Shown one piece after another: positions 1 through 9,085 of a stretch of 64,000 bases of DNA (positions within the stretch are counted from its first letter, which is position 1; each line of letters begins with the position of its first letter). Origin of the DNA: Brachypodium distachyon (lineage: Eukaryota > Streptophyta > Magnoliopsida > Poales > Poaceae); the NCBI RefSeq assembly GCF_000005505.3, contig NC_016134.3:2294001-2358000 (forward strand), given 5' to 3'. The notes beneath the pieces were generated by a model. It searched no databases and was not told where the DNA came from. It was given only the letters and a program-made list of their open reading frames with translations. A program made the position numbers and the translations under genes.

Positions 1-1992
1 CTTCCACGATCTCAGGATCAAGACGACTACGGAAAGGATCAATAACATGACCACCGGCACTAAAAGCAGATTCAGAAGCAACGGTCGACGCTTGCATTGC
101 CAGGACATCACGTGCAAGTAGAGAGAGAATAGGATATTCTTCTTGATGAATTTTCCACCATGATAAGATGTCAAATTTATCTGGGCCAGAATTGGATTTG
201 GTAAGATTTAGCGGCTGTATTGACATATATTTGTCCAAGTCACTTGTATTGCCAGCATCAGCTGCCACATCTGAGTCATATAAGAATTTTCGAAGACCAT
301 CATCATCATCTCCTTCTTCCATTAAGTCATCTTTACTTGCTTCAACACTGACACTGGACTGGGGTTTAGTTGCACTCCGTGAGGTAGCAGCATATGAGTC
401 ATACATTTTCTTGACAACCACAATAAACGCATCTACTTTAGCACGGTACAGCAACGGAACAAAAGATCTTTTCATTAAATATTCTACTGCCTTTTTCTTT
501 AATCTAGGGTCAAGAAAGAAAGCTACAGCCAGAGCAACATTTGACTTGTTCCAATACTTCTCAAACTTTTTATCCATTGAGTTTGCCATACTAGAAATAA
601 TGTCATCTCCACTCCTACACCACTCAGCAATTAAAGCCTTAACTTCGCAAAAGCTTTGATAAAATAAGTTTTCTGTTGGATATAAAGTACCGACAACAAC
701 TCTGTAATATCATTGAATTTCTTCAAGCATTTGCAAAGTGTCTCGGCCATCTCCCAGTCACTATCTGATGGAGCTATGTCTTTATATCTCTTCTTGTCAA
801 GGCCATAAAGCCTATCAAAAGCTTTTCTATAGTAGATGGCATTTCTTAACATGAGGTAAGTTGAATTCCACCTTGTCAAAACATCTAGCGTGAGACCCTT
901 CTTTGTATCCAACCCACACTCAGCTGCACATTTTATGAAATCCTCCCACTGCGGCGGAGAGCATTTGACAAGTAATACAAATGATCTGATATTCAAAACT
1001 GCAGAAGCAATATGTTTCAGACCATCTCTAGCAACCAGATTTAATATGTGACAAGCACATCTAACATGGAAGAACAAGCCATCACAAACTAAGGGAGACT
1101 TCTTTTTAACTTCAGCAATGACATCATTAACAGCCACTTCATTTGCAGCTGCATTATCCAAAGTAAGCAAAAACATCTTTTTGTCGATGAACCATCTGGT
1201 TATGCTTGCACAAAATGGATCAGACATGTTAGCACCAGTATGTCGACCTTCTAGATGCATGAAACTCACAATCCTTTTCTAAATATTCCAACTCTCATCA
1301 ATCCAATGGACAGTGATACACATATATCCTTTGTTTTGGTTAGATGTCCACATGTCCATTGTCGCACTAAAGCAGCTGTTGACAGATTTAAAATGCTCAT
1401 ACAATTGTTCCTTTTGCCCTAAAAATATGGCCATGATTGCCTTCCTAGTAGTGACACGACTCTTCATAGGAAATGTGGGGCGCAGGGATTTTATGAAGTC
1501 GACGAAATACTCATGCTCGGCAATAGAAAAAGGGTAATCATGCATGATTATCGCCAAATGGAATTTTCTCAAGGAAGCCTCTTGATCATACCTAAAAATT
1601 GTAGGAGCTGCAGCAGTATCAGAACCAACATTCTTGTCTAACTTGAGCACTTGCTGTCCTGGAACTATGTTATGTGTTTTCAGGTGGTTCCTAAAGACCG
1701 ATGTTCCATTCTTGCTGTCACGCGGTTTGTGATACTTGCTGCAATGGTTGCATTTGGCATACTGTACTTCGATCGTCTTGCCATCTACCTCCTCCACAAC
1801 ATCATGCAAGGTGTAGTCACTCCCAGTCCAGATTGGTGATGTTAAATTCTTCTGCCTCTTCCCTTTCGGCTCATCCTCTAACTTATCAACATCTATAACT
1901 TCCTCTCTAACTCTAGCAGTACTGCCTGCTGATGGTTCAGTTGGACCAAGAGGTGAACACTGAGAAACACCGGCTGTACTGTTGCTAGCCAT
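1..1992 (-). pseudogene. hAT transposase with BED zinc finger, broken by one stop and one frameshift
   Basis: The frame starts with ATG at 1992. An N-terminal BED-type zinc finger follows (CNHC near residue 81, later a FRNHLKTH stretch), then the RNase H-like hAT transposase core, and the hAT C-terminal dimerisation region is readable at about 1-170 (WWKIH, ASTVASESAFSAGG). The frame is interrupted by an in-frame TAG at 1279-1281, where reading resumes in the same frame at once. A net two-base shift near 675-682 moves the remainder to another frame. In known hATs the protein binds the element ends and catalyses cut-and-paste transposition as a dimer. With these two lesions this copy is unlikely to be functional. 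The last residues are lost at the window start. Confidence 0.9.
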
Positions 1993-2363
1993 GACATTCA
2001 GATGCCTGTAACAAGTGTCAGGTGATAATCAAATTAGAGGTCAATTGGACATCTGGACTACTACAGCCGGGACGGGGGATGGGGACGCCGGGACGGTGTG
2101 GTGCAGGCCTGGCGGAGTGGTGTGGTCGAGCCGTCGAGGTGCTGTCAACCAGCGAGCTGCCACGGGCATGAGGCACCAGAAGCGCCGCCGCCAGGAGCAG
2201 CGCCTGGGACGGGAGAGACAGAGAGATCAAGAGCAGCTCCTCTGCTCCTAGTCCTGGCTGTGTGTGCCTGTGTTACCTTAGGGTTAGTAATTTAGTATAT
2301 GAGCCTTAGGCCTTAGTCCACGACGTACACGAGCAGCCCAACTTCAGTCCGTTTGTATTTTTT

Positions 2364-2597
2364 TTGTTACAAAAACGGATAATATCCGAATATTTACTGC
2401 CGGATTATCCGATCCGAAATCCGGATAATCCGTTATCCGTCGGATTATGCCTGTACCGTATCCTGTACCGTATCCGTTTAAGGTATCCGATATCCGAATC
2501 CGTATCCGAACGGATAGACATTTCTTCTTCCCATATCCTTTGCCGCCGGATTCGGATCCGGATTTAGCCGGATAATATCCGATCTGGTTTCAACCAT
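2364..2597. repeat. hAT subterminal repeats, ATCCG/CGGAT motif cluster
   Basis: Dense alternation of TATCCG, GGATAA and ATCCGAA motifs in both orientations just upstream of the hAT transposase start. Clusters of short subterminal motifs of this kind are the usual binding sites of hAT transposases, so this block marks the right end of the element. Confidence 0.75.
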
Positions 2598-2669
2598 ACA
2601 CATGATGCTTTGCCGGCGGCAAGCCTTCGGCGAAGAAAAAAAACCATAATTAAAAAAAATAAAAAGTAA

Positions 2670-3310
2670 TTTCTTTGCCGCTGCTCCTCCTCGCCGCCGC
2701 TGCTCTCGTGCTGCTCCCCTCGCTGCTACAGGCCGCCGCCGGTGTCGCTGCCGTCGCTGCCGTTGCTGCCCCTCGCCGCTGCTCCTCGCGCTGCTGCTGC
2801 TCCTCGCCCCGCCGCTTCTCCTCGCTGCTGCTGCTGCTGCGGCTCCTTGCCCTGCTGCCGCCGCTACTCCTCACGCCGCCGGTGCTGCTGCTCCTCGCCG
2901 CGTCCTTGCGCTGCTGCTGCTCATCCCGGCCTCGCCCCTCCCGCTGCACGCTGCACCTGGAGGAAGAACGGAGAGGTGGCGGAGAGGAAAAAGGAGAGGC
3001 CAGCCCGGGGAGGAGGAGTCCTGCGCGCGGGAGGTCGCCGGCGCTCGCGCGTACGAGAGGACGAGCCACTGGCCCCTGCTCGCCGCCGCTGCCTGCTGCC
3101 CGCAGCCGCCGCTGGATGGATGAAGGGAGGGAGCCGTCGCTGGAGGTAGGGAGGGAGGGGGTCGCGCGCTGCTCCTCCACCGCATCTCGCCGGCTGTCGC
3201 TGGAGGTAGGGAGGGAGAAGACGAGAAAAAGAGGAGAGAAAAAGAGGAGAGGCACGTGCGGTCAGGGAGGAGAGGCACGGGCGGTCAGGGAGAAGAAAGA
3301 AAACAGAGAG
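2670..3310. repeat. GC-rich low-complexity region with purine-rich tail
   Basis: The first part is CTG/GCC/CTC-rich. The later part is GGGAGG/GAGAAA-rich and contains short direct repeats: a GCTGGAGGTAGGGAGGGA unit twice (about 3139 and 3200), and a unit with GAGAGGCACG followed by GCGGTCAGGGAG twice near 3248-3292. Long open frames cross it on several strands at once with extreme Leu/Arg/Ser/Ala composition, which is what composition bias produces. Motifs of the type TTTGCCGGCGGC flank it at about 2610 and 3410, reminiscent of grass CACTA-like subterminal sequence, but no terminal CACTA is visible. Confidence 0.6.
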
Positions 3311-3354
3311 AGAGAAGAGGAGGAAAGAAAAAAGAGATGTAGGGTTCAGATCGC

Positions 3355-3401
3355 GCCACGTCACCGATCCGTGGCGCGGTCACGCGGATCGGTGACGTGG
3401 C
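3355..3401. repeat. Perfect 17-bp inverted repeat (hairpin)
   Basis: Left arm GCCACGTCACCGATCCG (3355-3371) and its exact reverse complement at 3385-3401, separated by 13 bases. The arms contain the palindromic core GTCAC...GTGAC. Confidence 0.9.
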
Positions 3402-3446
3402 AAATATGCCTTTGCCGGCGGCCTAGCCTCCGACAAAGGCATATTT
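3402..3446. repeat. Second adjacent inverted repeat, 16 of 17 paired
   Basis: Left arm AAATATGCCTTTGCCGG (3402-3418) pairs with 3430-3446 with one mismatch, around an 11-base loop. It abuts the preceding hairpin directly. Confidence 0.88.
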
Positions 3447-4183
3447 TCATTTTTATTTCGTGTGTCTACTTAGCAAATGTTTTTATCGGTTTATTTTTAT
3501 TATTTTGACTTGAAATTTTTATCCCAAGTTTATATACCCATCGTCCGATGCAAGACACGAACCATCGATCAAGTCATTGTGCAGTTGGACATTGCGTACA
3601 CTACATACCGGAAGGAGATAGATTGATGAGAGAAGAAGGTGTTATATATGCAGACCGATATCCTACACGTGAAAGTGGTCTAGATATGCAATTTGAAATA
3701 AAAGATGGTGGGTGAAATACAAGTCAGGAATTTAACAATGCAACCTACAAGCAACGCGCACATGGGAGAAGCTAACTACGTGTACCGCTACGGAAGCAGG
3801 GTTTTAAGTAACTGTTTCTCTCAAACTGATTTTAGTGTTTTCTTTTGGTTTTCAATGGTCTATGCATAGATTTTCCAAGTCTTATACTCAAGATGAAACC
3901 AACTCAAACAATTATTTTTAAATTTTGCTAAACAATGTAATCAACCGTTGGGTAGGATGGTAGAGGAGGGGGAGCAGGTGGCGGCGGATCGAGCCTCTCC
4001 TCACCCTGGTCTGAAACCACATAGGCACGGGCTTCAGAAGTTGGCTAAGGGCGACACGAACCTTTTCTTAATTAGCGATGACACGTAGGATAATTGATGA
4101 ACTGACTTAAGACCTGTGATGAGCAGTTTAAATAAGAATTAGAATCCAACCTTGCATTTTCAAACTTTAGGAACTAATTTGCC
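3447..4183. other. AT-rich intergenic stretch, no gene seen
   Basis: No coding region can be supported. It contains the leftmost recognisable R repeat copy (about 3600-3730). Otherwise I see nothing assignable. Confidence 0.6.
3600..3730 (+). repeat. R repeat copy a (partial)
   Basis: Shares the run GTTATATATGC, then GTGAAAGTGGT...GATATGCAAT, then GAAATAAAAGATGGTGGGTG with the other R copies, most clearly the copy at 28.6 kb, in the same orientation. Confidence 0.65.
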
Positions 4184-4579
4184 ATGTACTATGGGCCTTT
4201 CAAAATTGAGGAGAAAATAGGCACTATTGCCTACAAACTGAAACTTCCAGAGTCTAGTATGGTGCACCCAGTGTTTCACATTTCACAGCTCAAGCCTTTT
4301 GTTCCCAAGTACACGGCAGAATCTGCTACTCCTCCAACTCCTGTTACTCTGGATGTTGCTGATTTACAGCCAGAAGAGATACTTGAGCGGCGACTCATCA
4401 AGAAGGGCAACCACGCTTATCAACAAGTGCGTATCAAGTGGAGTTCTTTGCCTGCCACATCTGCGACATGGGAAGACTATGAGGTGTTGAAGCTGAATTT
4501 TCCAAATGCACCGGCCGGGAAACGAGCCGGTTCTCAAGGAGAGGGCAATGTTACACCTGCAGATACATCTACGGTGTAA
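4184..4579 (+). pseudogene. Gypsy chromovirus integrase C-terminus and chromodomain fragment
   Basis: A 131-residue fragment. It opens with the integrase C-terminal motif YYGPFKI, followed by VHPVFHISQLKPF, the usual end of plant Ty3/Gypsy Pol. A chromodomain follows (about residues 65-110, VRIKWSSLPATSATWEDYE), which in chromoviruses binds histone marks and guides integration. Everything upstream (gag, protease, RT, RNase H, integrase core) is absent. The reading frame runs into the adjacent LTR, whose TGTTACACC start lies inside the last codons. The fragment is therefore the 3' end of an element whose body was deleted. Confidence 0.85.
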
Positions 4580-4851
4580 CTTGGTAATAGTCTGTACTTG
4601 TCGACAAGCTGTTAATTAGGAGTGGGCTGTTAGCGAGGCCTAACGTGGGCCGTTAGCTGGGCTGTGTTGCCGTGTGGTGCACCTGTGCGTGTGTGGCTTT
4701 TATGCCGAGCTCTCTGTCTGTAAGGGTATCCATTAGAAATTGAATTCAGTACTGAACTCTACTACTTCTGTCTTGCCTCCGGCGGCGCGGCCGTCCGGTT
4801 GGGTTTCGCGGTGGGTTACAGCCTCGCCCCGCCGGAAACTGGGTTGGGTGT
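4549..4851 (+). repeat. 3' LTR of the truncated Gypsy element
   Basis: Begins TGTTACACC directly after a purine-rich GGAGAGGGCAA tract. It matches the solo LTR at 6526-6832 almost throughout but ends about four bases short of the terminal AACA, where CACTA-type subterminal sequence starts. The missing end suggests a deletion junction. Confidence 0.85.
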
Positions 4852-5300
4852 TTGTCACCGCCACTGGAAATGGCCATGTAAACCCTAACAACCACCAGTG
4901 GCGGTCGTAAAAAAGACTCACCACTGGTAGGCCACCCGATACATGATGGTACTACTCAGTCTCAGTGACCTTCCCTGAACCCCTTAAGCACCGCCCGATC
5001 ATTCGTTTAGAACTCAACCGAAACGGGGAACGCACTGAGCACTGAGTAGTAACCACCAGTAAGTGGGGCGGCGGAATCCCTTTTATGCTGGTCGGAACTC
5101 ATGTAAACTAGCGAGGTGGGACTAAAGAGGGGATACTGGTGGGAAAGCACCAGTGGCGGGCCTCAGGTTACCCGCCACTGCTGAGACTCTGGTGGCGGTT
5201 TATTTTTCCGCCCGCCGCTGGAGGTCGCCAGGGGCGGTTTATCCGTGCACCCTCCACTGGTGACCTTCCTATATATAAGTACTGTGTGAGCCCGAAGCTG
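4852..5300. repeat. CACTA-1 left subterminal repeats
   Basis: Multiple copies of CCGCCACTGG, CCACCAGTGGCGG and related words in both orientations, interrupted by a small inverted-repeat insertion at 4948-5054. Confidence 0.78.
4948..5054. repeat. Small inverted-repeat element inside the CACTA end
   Basis: GGTACTACTCAG then TCTCAGTG (4948-4967) pairs with the reverse complement of 5033-5054 with two small gaps. The 107-bp unit looks like a miniature foldback insertion. I cannot recognise a clear target-site duplication. Confidence 0.55.
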
Positions 5301-5625
5301 TTCGAGCTCACGCGTCTGTCTTGGACTAGCTGCGGCTCTGCTCCTCACCCGCGGTGAAGCCCTGCCAAAATTGATGGCGGGGGCCGGAAGGTAGCTCTCC
5401 CCCCTTCTCCTCCCTCTTCCTCTCCCTTCTTCATCCTCCTATTCTTCTCCAATTTGGCAAAATCGCCATTAATGGCGCCTTGGCCGCCGGCGGGAAATTT
5501 GGCCCCGATCTCTCTGTAGCGGCTCCCCCGGTCTGCCCTCGCTCTATCCGTGGCTCCCCCATAGCATAGCTCTGCCCTCCCCCCCGGATTGCCCTCTCTA
5601 TGGCTTTGATTTTGCTCCGATGAGC

Positions 5626-5712
5626 TCCCTCTCTCTCTAGCTCTCTCTCTCTCTCTCTCTCTGCAGCTCTCTCTCTCTAGCTCTCTCCCTCTCTGCAGCT
5701 CTCTCTCTAGCT
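5626..5712. repeat. CT microsatellite
   Basis: Long run of CT dinucleotides broken by TAG and GCAG interruptions, within the leader of the CACTA-1 transposase. Confidence 0.9.
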
Positions 5713-6014
5713 GCTTATGGGGGAGCTTAGCCCCTGGGGGTTAGCCCTAGGGTTAAGCTTAACCTCGGGACTGGTGTACGTGCATGTTCAAACATATTAA
5801 ATGTGTGTTGACACCGGCCTTCGTGTCGTGTATTTCTTATGTGATGTGATACCGGCCGTCATGCCGATGTGGGTGGGGGTAATTTGTTTTTGATGCAGGC
5901 ATCGAATTTCGTAGTGCAAAATGATATTTTTTTAGCAAAGGTCATGCCGAAATTTTCCATTTTTGTCGATCAAGCTGATTTGTATACTTTTAAAAAAAAT
6001 TGTGTTGTAGCTCG

Positions 6015-8238
6015 ATGGGCCGTGCTTGGTTGTGTACGAGGACAGGTTACGTGTTGAGTGGATAGAGCGGCTGAAAACTTTTGTCGATGCCGGCGTGGAA
6101 GATATGCATAGGAAAGGGGGTGATAAGATGTGTTGTCCTTGTGTGAGATGCCGGAACAGCAAGCTGTACGAGCCAGAGGATGTCGAGATGCACTTGCTCA
6201 TGCGGGGATTTGTGTCTGGTTATTCAAGGTGGACTTCTCACAGGGAGGATGGCATTGAAGTCGATGACAGCATTGAGATGGAAAACATGGAGTCTGACGA
6301 CCAGCCTGGTGAAGAAGCATACCGTGGCGAGGATCCAGTACAAGACGTTCCAACCGGTAGGATGGTTGAAATGCTGGACGATCAGCATCTGCAGCATCAG
6401 TTGCATGAGCCCGAGGATGAGAGGGTGTCCTGTAAGTTCGAGAAGCTGAGGAAGGATGCCAAGACACCCTATATGAAAATGCCGGCGTGGATAACCGTGT
6501 GCTAGAAGTAACGCTCGACCTTTTGTGTTACACCTGCAGATACATCTACGGTGTAACTTGGTAATAGTCTGTACTTGTCGACAAGCTGTTAATTAGGAGT
6601 GGGCTGTTAGCTGGGCCTAACGTGGGCCGTTAGCTGGGTTGTGTTGCCGTGTAGTGCACCTGTGCGTGTGTGGCTTTTATGCCGAGCTCTCTGTCTCTAA
6701 GGGTATCCATTAGAAATTGAATTCAGTACTGGACTCTGCTACTTCTGTCTTGCCTCCGGCGGCGCGGTTGTCCGGTTGGGTTTCGCGGTGGGTTACAGCC
6801 TGGCCCCGCCGGAAACTGGGTTGGGTGTAACATTTTGCGTATAAAGGCAAAATACAACATCGTGGACTCGGGATTCACGGAGATTCCGGTTGCAATAAGA
6901 GGCTGCATGGAGCCATGGGTGAGAGAGATGGTCATGAAGCTCTGTGACTTCTTTGACACGATCGACCAGAAGTCCATCACGGTGGACCGTTGCCTGGAAC
7001 TGAGGGACGCAATGATACAAATATTGTGCGAATGTGAGATGTTCTTTCCCCCAACATTCTTCAACATTATGGTCCATCTGATGGTCCACGTCGCCGATGA
7101 GATCTTGTTGTTAGGGCCATCGTTCCTGCACAACATGTTTGGGCCCGAACGATACAACAGGGTGCTGAAGCGATATGTTCGTAACTGAGGGCGTCCCGAA
7201 GGAAACATCATGGAAGGTTATCATGCAGAAGAGTGCGTTGAGTTCTGCACTGATTGGTTGGCAGACCGCAAACCCATAGGGGTCCCCGAATCACGACATA
7301 AGGGGAAGCTAGAAGGTGAAGGTGGGCTTGGCCGGAAGGATCTTGATGTGCATGCCCACCAAAGAATGAACGACTTTATAAGAGCACACACAAAGGTGTT
7401 GCAACTCACGCCAGAGGTCGAGCCTTTCATCGACATGCACATCGAAGAACTTCGAAACCTCAACCCTAACAGGAATGATGATTGGATCCAGCAAAAACAC
7501 AATTCTACATTCGCCATGTGGCTCAAGGATCTTTGGTATCCGAGGGTTGCGGCGAATGAAGATGAGAAGATTGTCCAGAAGTTGTCACGGCTTCCCCACC
7601 GCAACGTCGTGACATACCAGTCATACGCAATGAATGGGTATACGTACTACACCAAGGCTCAAGACCGTAAGAGTACGTACCAAAACAGTGGTATAGTGCT
7701 CGTAGCTGAGACGGGGACCGACAGCGAAGGCCAGACTGAAGCGTACTACGGCGTGGTCGAAGAGATCTGGGAGCTTGACTACACCTTCACCACCATCGCC
7801 ATGTTTCGCATCAGATGGGCATGCGATGTCAGGCATGAAGATCATAGGTTCACAACAATGATTCTGCCAAAAGAGGTTCCTCGTCATCAAGTGAATGTCA
7901 AAAGAATCTCGGCATTGCTTGAACCATGGCCGTTTGCTTCCAAATGCAAACAAGTCTTCTTCATAGAAGACCCGATAGCGCAAAACCGCGTAGTCGTGAG
8001 GAGAGGTAAAAGGAGTATTGTTGGGGTCAATGGAGTAACTTCACAACAAGACTATGAAGGTTTCCCCGATCCCACGACCAGGCAAGAAGAAGAGGTGGCA
8101 AGACGGACGATCCAGATAAGAAAGAAGTCAAAATTACCCACACAAGACGGGGCCTATGCCAGAAGCAGCCACGATGAGGTCCAAACGTATAAGAGGAAAG
8201 AGAAGACAACAAAGAAGAAAGACAAGATTGTCCAATAG
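6015..8238 (+). pseudogene. TNP2-type CACTA transposase, catalytic domain deleted
   Basis: The N-terminal transposase-associated domain is readable at 6026-6505 (CPCVRCRNSK, GYSRWTSHRED). The frame is then split by a solo LTR at 6526-6832. After it, reading resumes at 6838 and jumps, near 6878, straight to the DUF4218-like region (MVHLMVHVADEILLLGPSF). Compared with CACTA-2, about 1.5 kb is missing, including the whole Transposase_21 domain. A TGA at 7186-7188 interrupts the frame, which then stays open for 343 codons (7210-8238). That part includes a DUF4216-like domain (YYGVVEEIWELDY) and a basic Lys-rich tail. TNP2 proteins mobilise CACTA elements by binding subterminal repeats. This copy cannot encode a catalytic enzyme. 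Confidence 0.88.
6526..6832 (+). mobile_element. Solo LTR of the 4.5-kb Gypsy family, TSD TTTTG
   Basis: 307 bp beginning TGTTACACC and ending GGTGTAACA, flanked by TTTTG at 6521-6525 and 6833-6837. It is nearly identical to the LTR at 4549. A solo LTR with a perfect 5-bp duplication results from recombination between the two LTRs of a complete insertion. Confidence 0.95.
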
Positions 8239-8703
8239 TTCACTATTTGTGTAATTTTGATCAATTATGCTCGTTGATGATTTTCAATGTAATTTGAATT
8301 CTAACGAGGTTCGAATCTTAACTTGTTCAATTTGAAAACAAATGCCATAAATTTGTTCGCAATATTTTTCTATTGTGAATGCATATTTTATTTGCTTGTT
8401 TCGATTTCGAAAACAATTAAGAGATATGGATTTTTTTTTCAATCTTATTACATGTTATTTTCATTATAAAGGGGAAAAAAGAGTTTTTAAGCTTGCCCGG
8501 GTCATCTAAGCGTTTCGGGTTCGGGCCCAGCCAGGCGAACCCGGGAGCAGCCTACTACCTACTAGGCTAAAGCAGACCCGGGCCCACGGGGCTGCAATCC
8601 GAGCCCACAAAGAACAGTACAGGTACCGGGCCCACGGGCCAGGCGAGGAGCACAGGAGACAGGCGAGAGGAATATTCGGAAGCTGATGGGCGAAAGGAGG
8701 AAA
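8239..8703. other. CACTA-1 3' flank, no gene seen
   Basis: AT-rich 3' sequence after the transposase stop followed by a GC-rich stretch. No coding region supported. Confidence 0.6.
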
Positions 8704-8995
8704 GCCTTATATGCTGGTCGAATCGCTTGTAAACTAGCGAGATGGGACTAAACTCCCACCTCGCCTCGCGCGGCAGCCCGCAGAAGGCCACCAATGGCGG
8801 TGTTTTCGTGAAACCCGCCACTGGAAGGGGTATCAGTGGCGGTGATTACAGGGAAACCCGCCACCGGAAGTGGGCAGTAGTGGCAGTGATTTCCCTGAAA
8901 CCCGCCACCGGTGAATGCTATAGGACTTAGGGATTTCCCAAATCTGGTCCAACTCACAAGTGGCGGTGAGTTGTATGAAACCCGTCACTGGTAAT
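8704..8995. repeat. CACTA-1 right subterminal repeats
   Basis: Repeated AAACCCGCCACTGG and AGTGGCGGTGA words, several in tandem. The segment at 8704-8752 (ATGCTGGTCG, then GTAAACTAGCGAGATGGGAC) repeats, in the same orientation, a segment of the left end at 5081-5126. Confidence 0.8.
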
Positions 8996-9085
8996 GATTT
9001 CAGAATGCACTATTATAATCCTATTATATTCTCTACGTTCCCAAAAAATATAGCAGTTGTACTTTTGGGTGTATAGTAATATTGT

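Larger units (their letters stand above)
1..2600 (-). mobile_element. hAT-superfamily DNA transposon, cut by the window edge
   Basis: The element is read on the minus strand. It comprises a transposase reading frame (1992 down to the window edge), a leader of about 360 bp (roughly 2000-2360) with no gene, and a block of subterminal repeats at 2364-2597. The right terminus is inferred to lie near 2597-2600, where the TATCCG-type repeats stop and a minus-strand GGTTGAAACC-like end is seen. The other end, and so the target-site duplication, is outside the window. The boundary is an inference. Confidence 0.8.
4852..9000 (+). mobile_element. CACTA-1, deleted CACTA (En/Spm-like) transposon
   Basis: Bounded by two fields of subterminal repeats (4852-5300 and 8704-8995) built on the motif ACCGCCACTGG and its complement, the same motif as in CACTA-2 at 53.1-57.7 kb. 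Between them lies a TNP2-type transposase pseudogene. Neither terminal CACTA sequence is visible: the left side joins a broken LTR and the right side fades into AT-rich DNA before a truncated Copia element. The outer limits are therefore approximate. Confidence 0.8.

Noticed and set aside
2650..3508. Long overlapping ORFs on both strands in the GC-rich region
   Set aside because: Several frames are open at once with repetitive Leu/Arg/Ser/Ala composition and no domain; explained by low-complexity sequence.
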